This document shows, one piece after another, positions 8,765 through 17,280 of a stretch of DNA of 64,000 bases. Every line of letters starts with the position of its first letter. Within the stretch, counting starts at the first letter, position 1. The notes beneath the pieces are model-generated. The model had not been told where the DNA came from and did no database searches. It worked only from the letters and a program-made list of their open reading frames with translations. The position numbers were made by a program, and so were the translations under genes. The stretch comes from Natronomonas halophila (GTDB lineage: Archaea; Halobacteriota; Halobacteria; Halobacteriales; Haloarculaceae): contig NZ_CP058334.1 in assembly GCF_013391085.1 (NCBI RefSeq), positions 1,612,001-1,676,000 on the forward strand, written 5' to 3'.

Positions 8765-9448
8765 CTATCGCTCGGTAACGTCGACGCCCGTCTCGGTCCC
8801 GACGTGAATCTCGTCAGCCACGCCGACGAAGAGGCCGTGTTCGACCACGCCCGGAATCGCCGCGAGGTCGGTCGCAAGCGCCGCCGGGTCGGCTATCGCG
8901 CCGAACGCACAGTCGATGACGAGGTTGCCGTTGTCGGTGACGACGGGACCGTCCTTCCGTTCGGCATCGCGGAGTTCGGGCGTCCCGCCGAGAGCGTCGA
9001 GGTTCGATGAGACCACGGGTTCGGCATCGGGCAGTACCTCGATGGGGACCGCCAAATCGAGCGGCGAGGCGAGTTTCGTCTCGTCGGCCACCACGAGAAA
9101 GCGGTCGGCGGCCGTATCCACCAACTTCTCGCGGGCGTGGGCCGCGCCGCCGCCCTTTATCAGGTCGAATCCCGCTATCTGGTCGGCGCCGTCGATGGCG
9201 ACGTCGGGCGTCGCCTCGGTCAGCGAGGTGAGCGGAATCCCCGCTTTGCGGGCCATCTGCCGGGATTCGTACGACGTTGGAATACCTCGGATATCGAGGC
9301 CCGAATCGACCCGTCGACCCAACTCGCGGATGGCCGTGGCGGCCGTCGACCCCGTGCCGAGACCGACGACCATCCCGTCAGATACGGCGTCGGCGGCGCT
9401 TTCGCCGGCGCGGCGCTTCTGTTCGTCCGTCCCGCCGGATTGCTTCAT
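8765..9448 (-). CDS. rpiA: Ribose-5-phosphate isomerase A
   Basis: This 227-residue enzyme interconverts ribose-5-phosphate and ribulose-5-phosphate. Family motifs are intact: GLGTGST at residues 29-35 (phosphate loop), DGADQ near 84 and KGGGAAHAREK near 97, which holds the catalytic acid-base region. ATG 9448 (MKQSGGTDEQ) is preferred; an in-frame upstream start at 9508 would add 20 residues and overlap the divergent small zinc protein. The two starts are 58 bases apart, so the genes share a divergent promoter region. Confidence 0.93.
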   Translation of the reverse strand: MKQSGGTDEQKRRAGESAADAVSDGMVVGLGTGSTAATAIRELGRRVDSGLDIRGIPTSYESRQMARKAGIPLTSLTEATPDVAIDGADQIAGFDLIKGGGAAHAREKLVDTAADRFLVVADETKLASPLDLAVPIEVLPDAEPVVSSNLDALGGTPELRDAERKDGPVVTDNGNLVIDCAFGAIADPAALATDLAAIPGVVEHGLFVGVADEIHVGTETGVDVTER

Positions 9449-9506
9449 GTGCGCGTCTCGCGTCGATACGGGAAAAGCCCTTGCGGTGACAGGGCCGACC
9501 CCAGAC

Positions 9507-9686
9507 ATGGAGTGTACGTACTGCGGCAGCGACCTCTCGAACTACGACCCCGTCTACGTCGAGGAGACCCGGGATGGCGAGCGCACCGAGGTCGGAGGGT
9601 TCTGCAATTACGCCTGCCTCGACGCCCACATCGACGAGGCCGAACTCACCTACGGCGACTCGTGTGAGTGGTCCCCCGACGACTGA
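9507..9686 (+). CDS. Small zinc-finger protein, 59 residues
   Basis: This 59-residue protein has CTYC (Cys3, Cys6) and, 26 residues later, FCNYACLDAH (Cys33, Cys37, His41). The C-x2-C...C-x3-C arrangement resembles TRASH/MYM-type treble-clef zinc fingers, which often sense or carry metals. The remainder is acidic. It is divergent from rpiA. No function can be assigned. Confidence 0.72.
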   Translation: MECTYCGSDLSNYDPVYVEETRDGERTEVGGFCNYACLDAHIDEAELTYGDSCEWSPDD

Positions 9687-9752
9687 CCGCCACGACCGAC
9701 GACCGGCGACCGGACGGGTATCGTTTTCACGACGGCGGCCGACTACCGCGGT

Positions 9753-11057
9753 ATGTTCGGAACGAGCGGCATCAGGGGACCGGTCGGCGACGAGGTGACG
9801 GCGGACCTCGCGCTTCGCGTCGGTCGCGCGCTGGGGGCCGAAACCGACCGCGTCGTGGTCGGACGCGACCCCCGCGAGAGCGGCGAGTTGTTGACCGACG
9901 CGCTCGCGGCGGGCCTCCGAGAGACCGGCACCGACGTGGTCGACCTCGGCCTCGCCGCGACGCCGACGGTCGGCCGCGCGGTCGCGTGGGAGGGCGCCGA
10001 CGCCGGCGTCTCGGTGACCGCGAGTCACAACCCCCCAGAGGACAACGGCATCAAACTCTGGCAGCCCTCGGGACAGGCCTACGACGAGGCCGGCCGCGAA
10101 CGCATCACCGAGCGCATCCGGGCCGACGACGCGGACCTCGAAGCGTGGGACGGGTTGGGCGACCGGACGACCGACGAGGCGGCCGAGCGACATATCGAGG
10201 CGCTGGTCGATGCCGTCGACGGCTCGCTCGACCTCTCGGTTGCCGTCGATTTGGGCAACGGTGCCGGCGGCGTCACCGTCGATGCCCTCATCGAATTGGG
10301 CTGTGACGTCGAGACGCTGAACGCCCAGCCCGACGGCCGGTTCCCGGGGCGGCCCTCCGAACCGACCGCCGAGAACTGCGAGGCGCTCGCGACGCTGGTC
10401 GGCGACGGCGACTACGACCTCGGCATCGCCCACGACGGCGACGCCGACCGGATGCGGGCGGTCGCGGGCGACGGCACGTTCCTCGCGGGCGACACCCTGC
10501 TGGCGCTTTTCGCGGCCGATGCCGCCGAATCTGGCGAGCGCGTGGCGATTCCCGTGGACACGAGCCTCGCCGTCGAGGACTTCCTCGCCGAACGTGGCGT
10601 CGCCGTGACCCGGACGCCCGTCGGCGACGTCTACGTGGCCGAGGCTGCAACTCAGGAGGACGTGGCTTTCGGCGGCGAACCCTCGGGCGCGTGGATATGG
10701 CCCGAGGCGACGCTGTGTCCCGACGGCCCGCTGGCGGCGGTTCGCATCGCTGCGCTGGCGGCCGCCGAACCGCTCGAATCCCGCCTCGAAGCGATTCCGA
10801 GCTATCCCATCCGGCGGGCCAACGTCGAAACCGACGAGAAAGAGCGAGTGATGGCCGCCGTCGAGGAGCGCGTGTTGGCGGAATACGATTCGGTCGAAAC
10901 GCTTGATGGCGTCCGGGTCAGTACCGATGATGGGTGGTTTTTGATTCGCGCCAGCGGGACTCAGCCGCTGATTCGGGTGACGGCGGAGGCCCGCGAGGCC
11001 GAGGCAGCGGACGCGTTACTGAGCACTGCGCGGGAGTTAGTGGAAAACGCCCGATAA
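9753..11057 (+). CDS. glmM: Phosphoglucosamine/phosphomannomutase family protein
   Basis: This 434-residue alpha-D-phosphohexomutase shows all four domain signatures. The active serine loop VTASHNPPEDNGIK has the phosphoserine at Ser91, the metal loop DGDADRM starts near residue 228, the sugar-binding loop GGEPSGAWI is near 309, and the phosphate-binding loop RASGTQPLIRV lies near the end. The N-terminal MFGTSGIRG is diagnostic of the family. GlmM (glucosamine) and ManB-like (mannose/glucose) activities cannot be separated from sequence, so the symbol is tentative. Its likely products are sugar nucleotides for S-layer glycosylation. Confidence 0.85.
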   Translation: MFGTSGIRGPVGDEVTADLALRVGRALGAETDRVVVGRDPRESGELLTDALAAGLRETGTDVVDLGLAATPTVGRAVAWEGADAGVSVTASHNPPEDNGIKLWQPSGQAYDEAGRERITERIRADDADLEAWDGLGDRTTDEAAERHIEALVDAVDGSLDLSVAVDLGNGAGGVTVDALIELGCDVETLNAQPDGRFPGRPSEPTAENCEALATLVGDGDYDLGIAHDGDADRMRAVAGDGTFLAGDTLLALFAADAAESGERVAIPVDTSLAVEDFLAERGVAVTRTPVGDVYVAEAATQEDVAFGGEPSGAWIWPEATLCPDGPLAAVRIAALAAAEPLESRLEAIPSYPIRRANVETDEKERVMAAVEERVLAEYDSVETLDGVRVSTDDGWFLIRASGTQPLIRVTAEAREAEAADALLSTARELVENAR

Positions 11058-11102
11058 CCGCCGGGCGAAAAGCGCGGAAGGATAGTTAGAGAGCGAGGCC
11101 AG

Positions 11103-11261
11103 TCACGTACGGCGCGTCGAGCGCGCCTCGCGAACGTCGGACCCGTCGCGGATCTTGTCTTCGCACTGCGGGCACACGCGCGGATTCTCGATTCCGTTCG
11201 GCGTGAAAACCCGAGCGTACGCTGCCGTCACGAACGCGCCACAGTTCTGGCATTCCGGCAT
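11103..11261 (-). CDS. Small zinc-ribbon protein (DUF7563-like), 52 residues
   Basis: This 52-residue protein is a paralogue of the one at 7221-7367, with knuckles Cys4/Cys7 (CQNC) and Cys30/Cys33 (CPQC). The C-terminal tail is charged. ATG 11261 is chosen because a TATA-like AT run lies about 30 bases upstream and because it aligns with the paralogue. Nothing indicates a specific partner; it ends 46 bases from the convergent mutase gene. Confidence 0.72.
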   Translation of the reverse strand: MPECQNCGAFVTAAYARVFTPNGIENPRVCPQCEDKIRDGSDVREARSTRRT

Positions 11262-11276
11262 ACACGAACCGTTGGA

Positions 11277-11301
11277 CCACACACACATAATAATAGTGTG
11301 G
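11277..11301 (-). promoter_or_regulatory. TATA-like box framed by an inverted repeat
   Basis: CCACAC and GTGTGG flank an AT core ATAATAATA (11287-11295). The core is a TATA-like element 26-34 bases before ATG 11261. The symmetric flanks could be an operator for a repressor overlapping the promoter. Confidence 0.4.
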
Positions 11302-11357
11302 CAACAGGTATCGCACAGCCAGCCGTTTCGGGGCCGAAACGCCCGATTTTCGCGGGG

Positions 11358-12455
11358 TCAGCAGAGCGACAGGAGCGCGTCGACGTCCTCCGGTGTGTTG
11401 AACGCGTGGACCGACGCCCGCACCGCCCCCGAGGGGAGCGGCCGGACGACGACGCCCTCCGCTTTGGCGTCCTCGACGAACGCCTCCGCGTCGCCATCGA
11501 TTTCGAAGGCGACGAGACCTGATTCGTACTCGGTCGGCGAGAGACACCGCTCGCCCAGTCCGTCCTTCAGGCGGTCGGTCAGTCGCTCGATACGCGTTTC
11601 GACGTTCCCCATGCCGATACCCTCCAGCGTTTCGATGGCCTCGATGAGTCCCGCATACGGCGCGACCGCGGCCGTCGACACCTCGAAACGGCGCGCATCG
11701 GGGTGGAACTCCAGACCCTCACCCGTGGGTTCGACGGCACTCCGGTAGCCGACGTGTCGGGGCTGGAACGACGACAGCGACTCCGGACGAACGTAGAGAT
11801 AGCCGGCGCCCCACGGTCCGAGCATCCACTTGTGGCCCGAGGCACAGACGGCGTCGGCGTCCCACTCCCGGACGTCGACGGGATGCTGGCCGACCGACTG
11901 GACGGCGTCGACGACGACTAACGCGCCCGCGTCGTGGGCGATATCGACCGCCTCGGACACCGGCAGACGCGTCCCGTGGAGCCAACTCTCGGAACTGAGA
12001 CAGACCAGTTTGGCGTCGGCGACCGCCTCTTTATAGGCGTCCATCGGTAGACGGCCGTCGGGACACGGCAGCGTGACGGCCTCGACGCCCCGGTCGCGGA
12101 GGCGCCGCCACGGCAGGACGCCCGAGGGGTGTTCGAGGTCCGTCCGGACGACCCGGTCGCCGGCCTCCCAGTCGATGGCGTTGGCGACGCGGCTGATGCC
12201 GTCGCCCGTCGAGGCCACCAGCGCGATGTCGGCCGGCCGACAGCCGAGGTGGGTAGCGAGCGTTTCGCGGGCGTCCTCGCGCAACTCGGCGTCGGCCTCG
12301 TAGTGGCCGACCGAACAGGCCTCGAACTCCTGACGTCGCTGGGCCGCGTCGATGGCCTCGACGACGCGCTCGGGACTCGGCCCGCTCGCGCCCGTATTTA
12401 AATACACGCAGTCGTCGCAGGCGGGGATGTCGGCACGCAGGGCTTCCGGGTTCAT
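11358..12455 (-). CDS. Class V aminotransferase / cysteine desulfurase-like protein
   Basis: This 365-residue PLP enzyme of aminotransferase class V has YLNTGASGPSP at the N terminus, VDAVQSVGQHPVDV (the PLP-phosphate and aspartate region), and SGHKWMLGPWGAGYLYV, in which the Lys near residue 208 forms the Schiff base. The catalytic loop cysteine expected in true IscS/SufS desulfurases is not evident, so an isopenicillin-N-epimerase-like or other class V activity is possible. ATG 12455 fits the family start; the frame is open for 40 more codons but these look non-coding. It is divergent from the hydrolase gene. Confidence 0.8.
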   Translation of the reverse strand: MNPEALRADIPACDDCVYLNTGASGPSPERVVEAIDAAQRRQEFEACSVGHYEADAELREDARETLATHLGCRPADIALVASTGDGISRVANAIDWEAGDRVVRTDLEHPSGVLPWRRLRDRGVEAVTLPCPDGRLPMDAYKEAVADAKLVCLSSESWLHGTRLPVSEAVDIAHDAGALVVVDAVQSVGQHPVDVREWDADAVCASGHKWMLGPWGAGYLYVRPESLSSFQPRHVGYRSAVEPTGEGLEFHPDARRFEVSTAAVAPYAGLIEAIETLEGIGMGNVETRIERLTDRLKDGLGERCLSPTEYESGLVAFEIDGDAEAFVEDAKAEGVVVRPLPSGAVRASVHAFNTPEDVDALLSLC

Positions 12456-12543
12456 ACAGAAGAATCGATGGCCAGCGTAACGGGCTTTGGGGCGCTGGCA
12501 AGCGAGCAAAACGGGCATACCCCGTCGAACCGAACGACCCCAC

Positions 12544-13326
12544 ATGCCAACAGTCGAGACGGACGGGACCACCATCCAGTACGAAACGGAGGGCGACCCC
12601 GAGCGGCCGACGGTCGTCTTCGTCCCGGATACGGCGACGGGGCCGTGGCTGTGGGGCTGGCAGGCACCGAAACTGGCCGGTACCCATAGGACGGTCGTCT
12701 ACGCCCAGCGGGGGACCGACGGCTCCGATACCGACGGACCCTACACCGTCGACCGACTGGCGGCGGACCTCGAAGCGGTCCTCGCGGATGCCGAGGTCGG
12801 CCGGGCACACCTCGTCGGTGCTGGACTCGGCGGGATAGTCGCGCTCCGATACGCCCGCGAATACAGTCGCGCGCGCTCGCTGACGCTGTTCGGTGTCCCG
12901 CCCGACGGCGAGCGCATTGACGCCGACGCGCTGGCCGGCCTCCATCCGCCGGACCCGACGCGCATCCGCCAGTCGCTCGAACTCGCCTTCTCGGACCGCT
13001 TCCTCGCCGAAACCGGCCTCGCCGACGACATCGTGGACTGGCGCACGGACGAGGACGCCGTCGGCGACGCCCGCGGCGGCCACATCGACGCCGCGCTCGA
13101 ATTCGACGCCGAACCGCTCTACGAACTCGGCCTCCCGACGCTGGTCTGTCACGGCGTCGACGACCCCGTCGTTCCGCTGTCGGTCGGCGAGGAACTGGCT
13201 GCCGACCTGCCGCGCGGGCGGTTCGAGGCCGTCGAGGGGAAACGATGGTGTTTCGTCGAACACTCGGCTGCTGTGACGGACGCGATAGCCGAATTCATCG
13301 ATGAGACGGTCGCTACCGACGAATGA
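12544..13326 (+). CDS. Alpha/beta-hydrolase fold protein lacking the usual nucleophile serine
   Basis: This 260-residue protein has a complete alpha/beta-hydrolase layout resembling 3-oxoadipate enol-lactonases. There is a TVVFVPDTATGPWLW oxyanion region, a nucleophile elbow at residues 92-97, an aspartate region GVDDPVVPLSV, and VEHSAAVTDAIAEFI carrying the C-terminal histidine. The elbow reads GAGLGG where active enzymes have GxSxGG: the serine position (94) is glycine, and the DNA is clear (GCT GGA CTC). It may be a non-catalytic binding protein or use another chemistry. ATG 12544 is the natural start. Confidence 0.78.
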   Translation: MPTVETDGTTIQYETEGDPERPTVVFVPDTATGPWLWGWQAPKLAGTHRTVVYAQRGTDGSDTDGPYTVDRLAADLEAVLADAEVGRAHLVGAGLGGIVALRYAREYSRARSLTLFGVPPDGERIDADALAGLHPPDPTRIRQSLELAFSDRFLAETGLADDIVDWRTDEDAVGDARGGHIDAALEFDAEPLYELGLPTLVCHGVDDPVVPLSVGEELAADLPRGRFEAVEGKRWCFVEHSAAVTDAIAEFIDETVATDE

Positions 13327-13386
13327 ACGGCAGTCCGGGTGATTTGACGGCGTCATAGGCCGACGCGAACGTGCCCGCCGACGCCC

Positions 13387-13418
13387 GCTTTTTACCTACG
13401 GAGGCGCTACCGGCGCCT
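13387..13418 (+). promoter_or_regulatory. TATA-like box and a start-proximal hairpin
   Basis: GCTTTTTACC at 13387-13396 lies about 25-30 bases before ATG 13420. Between them AGGCGC-TACCG-GCGCCT (13402-13418) forms a perfect 6-bp stem ending one base before the start codon. Confidence 0.45.
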
Positions 13419-13419
13419 A

Positions 13420-14112
13420 ATGCGACCCCGAATCGCGCTGCTGGACGCCTCCCACGACGACCCGAACACCCCGCGGAACTTCCGCCGGGAACTCGACGCC
13501 GAAGTGTCCAGATTCCACGTCGTCGACCGGGAGTTTCCGGACCACGAGGCCTTCGACGGCCTGGTCGTCACCGGCTCTCGGGCCTCGGTCTACTGGGACG
13601 AACCGTGGATCAACGAGACGCGCGCGTTCGTTCGGGACGCCCTCGACGGTGGGGTCCCAGCACTCGGGGTCTGTTGGGGCCATCAGTTGCTCGCCGACGC
13701 GCTGGGCGGCACCGTCGAACCGATGGGCGAATACGAACTCGGCTATCGGACGGTCCGCCACTCGGGGGCGGACCTCTTCGATGGCGTCCCCGAGGAATTC
13801 ACCGTCTTCACGACCCACTCCGATGCCGTAACGGAACTGCCGGAGGGTGCCGAGTTGATCGCCGAGAACGGTTACGGCATCCACGGCTTCCGTCATGGCA
13901 ACGTCTACGGCATCCAGTCTCACCCCGAATACGACCCCCAGACTGCCGAAGACGTCGTCCGCGGGAAGGACCACCTCCCCGACGAGCGCATCGAATCGGT
14001 CTGTGAGGGTATCACCGACGACGCCTACGCCGCGGCCAAACCGGCCAAGAACGTTTTCGACAATTTCTGTGCGTCAGTGCGACGGACGGCGACCGCTCCC
14101 GCGGACGATTAG
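13420..14112 (+). CDS. Class I glutamine amidotransferase (GMP synthase subunit A-like)
   Basis: This 230-residue stand-alone class I glutamine amidotransferase has an intact triad: Cys85 in LGVCWGHQL, and His168 with Glu170 in QSHPEYD. The N-terminal LVVTGSRASVYWDEPWI block resembles the GMP-synthase-like family of independent amidotransferases. A true GuaA amidotransferase subunit is usually shorter, near 185-190 residues, so this is probably a paralogue whose ammonia acceptor is unknown. It overlaps the stop of the convergent HPP gene by four bases. Confidence 0.8.
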   Translation: MRPRIALLDASHDDPNTPRNFRRELDAEVSRFHVVDREFPDHEAFDGLVVTGSRASVYWDEPWINETRAFVRDALDGGVPALGVCWGHQLLADALGGTVEPMGEYELGYRTVRHSGADLFDGVPEEFTVFTTHSDAVTELPEGAELIAENGYGIHGFRHGNVYGIQSHPEYDPQTAEDVVRGKDHLPDERIESVCEGITDDAYAAAKPAKNVFDNFCASVRRTATAPADD

Positions 14113-14597
14113 ATTCCGCGGTCGAACCGCCGGTCGGCCCACAGGAGTAGTTGCTCGGCGCCGACCAGAACGACCACCGAGCCGATGATGACCGCACCCT
14201 CGAACAGTGTCGACAGCAGTCCCAGCGAGACGATAAGCGTCGTCGCGCACGCGGGCGCATGCCGGAGGTCCGTCGCGAGCATCGCCCACGTCGTCAGGCC
14301 GACCGAGACGACGCCCGCGATGGCGATTCGAAGCCCCGAAAGGGAGAACGCGGGCGCGGGATCCGTCGCAACCAGCCCGGTCGCGAGCGTGTGGTACGCC
14401 AGCAGGCCAGCGAGCACGCCGATGACGTGGCCACCTACGACTCTCGGGACGTTCGTGTCCTTCTCGGCGCCCAACGCGAGGACGTAGGCCGTCGGTCCGA
14501 GACTCGGGAAGAGCGCTGGATAGCCGCTGGCCCACGAAATCAAACCAACCGTGATGATGAGGCCACCGGCATGCAGGCTCCGCCGAACCGTCTCCAT
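14109..14597 (-). CDS. HPP family integral membrane protein
   Basis: This 162-residue membrane protein has four to five hydrophobic segments and the PSLGPTAYVLALG block that resembles the HPP-family signature. HPP proteins in bacteria and plastids have been linked to nitrite transport, but whether that holds in archaea is unknown. The start METVRRSLHAG gives the first membrane segment directly. It is convergent with the amidotransferase gene. Confidence 0.78.
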   Translation of the reverse strand: METVRRSLHAGGLIITVGLISWASGYPALFPSLGPTAYVLALGAEKDTNVPRVVGGHVIGVLAGLLAYHTLATGLVATDPAPAFSLSGLRIAIAGVVSVGLTTWAMLATDLRHAPACATTLIVSLGLLSTLFEGAVIIGSVVVLVGAEQLLLWADRRFDRGI

Positions 14598-14735
14598 ATC
14601 CCCACTCCGTCAGACTCCCTTTTCGGCCTGTCGAAGCGAACCACGGACTTACCCATCAACTGTGACCGCCCCGCATGCTATCAACGCTCGACCTGTGGGA
14701 GATAGTTTTTGTGTGCAACTCCCTAGGACACAGAT

Positions 14736-15896
14736 ATGCTAGACTACGTGGGTCTTGAGGAGGACCTCAACGAAGAAGAGCGAATGGTCCGGGACACCGC
14801 CCGTGACTTCGTCGAAGAGAAATTCAAGCCCGATGCCGGCGAACACTGGATCGAGGGGACTTTCCCGAAGGACCTCATCCCGGAGATGGGCGAACTCGGG
14901 TTCTATGCGCCCAACCTCGACGGATATGGCCTACCCAACCTCAGCGAGAAGGCGTACGGCCTGTTGATGCAGGAACTGGAAGCCGGCGACTCCGGCCTCC
15001 GCTCGATGGCCTCCGTCCAGGGCGCGCTCGTCATGTATCCGATTCACGCCTTCGGCTCCGAGGAACAGAAGGAAGAGTACCTGTGGGACCTCGGTGCGGG
15101 CGAGAAAGTCGGTTGTTTCGGCCTGACGGAACCCGAACACGGTTCGAACCCCTCGGCGATGGAGACCCACGCCGAGAAGGACGGCGACGAGTACGTCCTC
15201 AACGGCGCCAAGACGTGGATTACCAACTCCCCGATATCGGACGTAGCCATCGTCTGGGCGAAGGACCGCTCGGACGATAACACCGTCCGTGGTTTCCTCG
15301 TCGATACGGACAAGGATGGCGTGACGACCAACAAAATCGACGAGAAGCTCTCGCTTCGGGCCTCGATTACGGGCGAAATCGCCCTCAACGACGTTCGCGT
15401 CAACGAGGACGACGTGCTGCCGGGCGTCCGCGGGATGAAGGGCCCGCTGTCCTGTCTCACGCAGGCCCGCTACGGCATCGCCTGGGGCGCCATCGGCGCC
15501 GCACGTGACTGCTTCGAGACCGCGCGGCAGTACGCGACCGACCGCGAGCAGTTCGGTGGTCCCATCGGCCGCTTCCAGATGCAGCAGGACAAACTCGCCG
15601 AGATGGCCACCCAGATTACGCTCGCCCAACTGCTGGCCCACCGCCTCTCGGACCTGAAGGAACGCGGCGAGATGCGCCCCCAGCACGTCTCGATGGCCAA
15701 GCGGAACAACGTCCGGATGGCCCGCGACCAGTCGCGTATCGCCCGTGAAATGCTCGGCGGCAACGGCATTACGGCCGACTACTCGCCGATGCGCCACATG
15801 ACCAACCTCGAAACCGTCTACACCTACGAGGGCACCCACGACATCCATACCCTCATCATCGGCGAGGACCTCACCGGCCTGCAGGCGTATCAGTAA
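14736..15896 (+). CDS. Acyl-CoA dehydrogenase, glutaryl-CoA dehydrogenase-like
   Basis: This 386-residue flavoprotein catalyses alpha,beta-dehydrogenation of an acyl-CoA. The FAD and substrate signature CFGLTEPEHGSNPSAM, the YVLNGAKTWITNSP loop, and the catalytic glutamate Glu365 in VYTYEGTHDIH are all present. The TYEGTHD position of the base and the overall similarity point to the glutaryl-CoA dehydrogenase subgroup, which also decarboxylates, but substrate cannot be proved. The gene is alone, with no electron-transfer flavoprotein genes nearby in this window. Confidence 0.85.
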   Translation: MLDYVGLEEDLNEEERMVRDTARDFVEEKFKPDAGEHWIEGTFPKDLIPEMGELGFYAPNLDGYGLPNLSEKAYGLLMQELEAGDSGLRSMASVQGALVMYPIHAFGSEEQKEEYLWDLGAGEKVGCFGLTEPEHGSNPSAMETHAEKDGDEYVLNGAKTWITNSPISDVAIVWAKDRSDDNTVRGFLVDTDKDGVTTNKIDEKLSLRASITGEIALNDVRVNEDDVLPGVRGMKGPLSCLTQARYGIAWGAIGAARDCFETARQYATDREQFGGPIGRFQMQQDKLAEMATQITLAQLLAHRLSDLKERGEMRPQHVSMAKRNNVRMARDQSRIAREMLGGNGITADYSPMRHMTNLETVYTYEGTHDIHTLIIGEDLTGLQAYQ

Positions 15897-15929
15897 TAGA
15901 CGCAGTTTTCGCTCGCCGTTTTTTTCGAC

Positions 15930-16709
15930 CTATTCCAGCGCCTCGAAGGTCCGTTCGGCCCATCGGACCGCGAAGGCCGCACCGTGTTCCTTGTAGGCCG
16001 CGGAATCCAGCGCGTCGAACGGTTTCGGCACCTCGACATCGTGTTTGACCGCGGCGCAGGCGAGTTCCGCGGCGTCGGGGAAGCCGGTCCGGCCCGAGGC
16101 GACGTCCGAGGAAAGCACCGACAGTCGGGGTTCGAGTCGTTCGCCCGCGTCGACCCACTCGTCGTGGAGTCCGTCGTACTCGCCGTCCCACGCCGTGAAC
16201 TCCTCGCGCGTGTGGAGGCCGACGTAGGCGTCGAACAGCGCGGCCGCGAGTTGGTAGGTATCGGCCGACCCGAGCGGGACCGCATCGGCGAGGGCCGCAT
16301 AGTCGTCCTTGAAGAACCCGAGGAACTGTTCCGGGAGGTCGGTGCCGATTTCGACCAGTGCCTCCGCAATGAGGAAGTCGATGAAGCCCTCCGGGGAGCC
16401 TTCGAGGCGGGGTTTGACGAAGACCGTCGGCGGGTCGGTCTGGCGGGTCCACGCGACGCCGCCGTCGCCGGGCGCGCCGACGGTGAACTCGTCGCTGGCG
16501 ATACGATGCAGCGTCTCGGGGGCGTCGGCTGGCACCCACGACTCAGGATAGGAAAGCGGGTCGATACCGTCGACGACCGCCAGCAGGTTCTCGGCGACCG
16601 ACGGCGGCAGTGTTTCGAAATCACCCTCGCTGTCGAGGACGAGCGCGCCGGGGGCGTATTCGTCACGCACCTCGGCGAGGTCGCCCGACAGTTCTCGGCG
16701 GTCGAACAT
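15930..16709 (-). CDS. Conserved haloarchaeal protein of unknown function
   Basis: This soluble, strongly acidic protein of about 259 residues has no catalytic motif I can name. It has conserved-looking aromatic stretches (PESWVPADAPETLHR and EFTAWDGEYDGLHDEWVDAGERL) and looks like a mostly helical haloarchaea-specific family (probably DUF7089). Its ATG at 16709 shares one base with the stop of a 29-codon upstream gene (TGATG), so translation is probably coupled; a GTG at 16712 is an alternative start. The two genes share a leaderless promoter. Confidence 0.7.
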   Translation of the reverse strand: MFDRRELSGDLAEVRDEYAPGALVLDSEGDFETLPPSVAENLLAVVDGIDPLSYPESWVPADAPETLHRIASDEFTVGAPGDGGVAWTRQTDPPTVFVKPRLEGSPEGFIDFLIAEALVEIGTDLPEQFLGFFKDDYAALADAVPLGSADTYQLAAALFDAYVGLHTREEFTAWDGEYDGLHDEWVDAGERLEPRLSVLSSDVASGRTGFPDAAELACAAVKHDVEVPKPFDALDSAAYKEHGAAFAVRWAERTFEALE

Positions 16710-16798
16710 CACCCAGCGATGATAGCGCCGAGCAGGACGACGGCGATGACGGCGGATACGCCGACGGTCCCGAGCACGACTTTGGTGGCCTGACTCAT
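16709..16798 (-). CDS. 29-residue single-span membrane peptide
   Basis: This tiny gene reads MSQATKVVLGTVGVSAVIAV followed by VLLGAIIAG: a short polar start and one hydrophobic segment of about 22 residues. Three points support it. A TTTAAA box lies 24 bases before its ATG, the classic leaderless spacing. Its TGA overlaps the ATG of the next gene. No better start for this transcript exists in the interval. It could be a membrane microprotein partner of the downstream protein, or an expressed leader that couples translation. Confidence 0.65.
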   Translation of the reverse strand: MSQATKVVLGTVGVSAVIAVVLLGAIIAG

Positions 16799-16822
16799 GT
16801 TCGATACTTCCGACGGCGGGCG

Positions 16823-16828
16823 TTTAAA
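16823..16828 (-). promoter_or_regulatory. TATA box for the 29-codon gene
   Basis: TTTAAA sits 24 bases before ATG 16798. It is 55 bases from the divergent RidA start, so it fits the minus-strand gene better. Confidence 0.6.
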
Positions 16829-16883
16829 GCCTTCCAGTTCCGCCGCGGCGGAGAGTTATCCCCTCGGCGCTGCCACCCCGAGT

Positions 16884-17279
16884 ATGGGCCGCCGCCGCGT
16901 TTCGACTGGAACCGAATGGGAACCGAAGGTGGGGTATTCGCGGGCCGTCCGCGTCGGGAACCGCGTGCTCGTCTCGGGGACGACGGCGACCGACGAGGAC
17001 GGAAACCCGGTCGCACCCGGCGACCCCGAAATCCAGACCCGCCGCGCACTCGAAATCATTCGCGAGGCGCTCGAAGAGGCGGGTGCAGACCTTGAACACG
17101 TCGTCCGCACGCGCATGTACGTCACCAATGCCGACGACTGGGAGACCATCGGCGAGGTTCACGGGGAGTTCTTCGGCGAGATTCGACCCGCTGCAACGAT
17201 GGTCGAAGTCTCAGGGCTCATCGGTCCCGAGTACGTCGTCGAAATCGAAGCGGAAGCCGTCGTTCCTGCGGATGAGTAA
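16884..17279 (+). CDS. RidA/YjgF/Rid family protein
   Basis: This 131-residue protein has the Rid-family fold: RVLVSGTTATDEDG (first strand and loop), RRALEIIREALEEAGADLEHVVRTRMYVTN with the arginine that binds the substrate carboxylate in imine deaminases, and a C-terminal VEVSGLIGPEYVVEIEAEAVV. The usual role is hydrolysis of reactive enamines and imines released by PLP enzymes such as threonine dehydratase, which is also in this window (57757-58965) but distant. ATG 16884 is preferred over an in-frame ATG at 16797 because it matches the family length. Confidence 0.85.
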   Translation: MGRRRVSTGTEWEPKVGYSRAVRVGNRVLVSGTTATDEDGNPVAPGDPEIQTRRALEIIREALEEAGADLEHVVRTRMYVTNADDWETIGEVHGEFFGEIRPAATMVEVSGLIGPEYVVEIEAEAVVPADE

Positions 17280-17280
17280 T

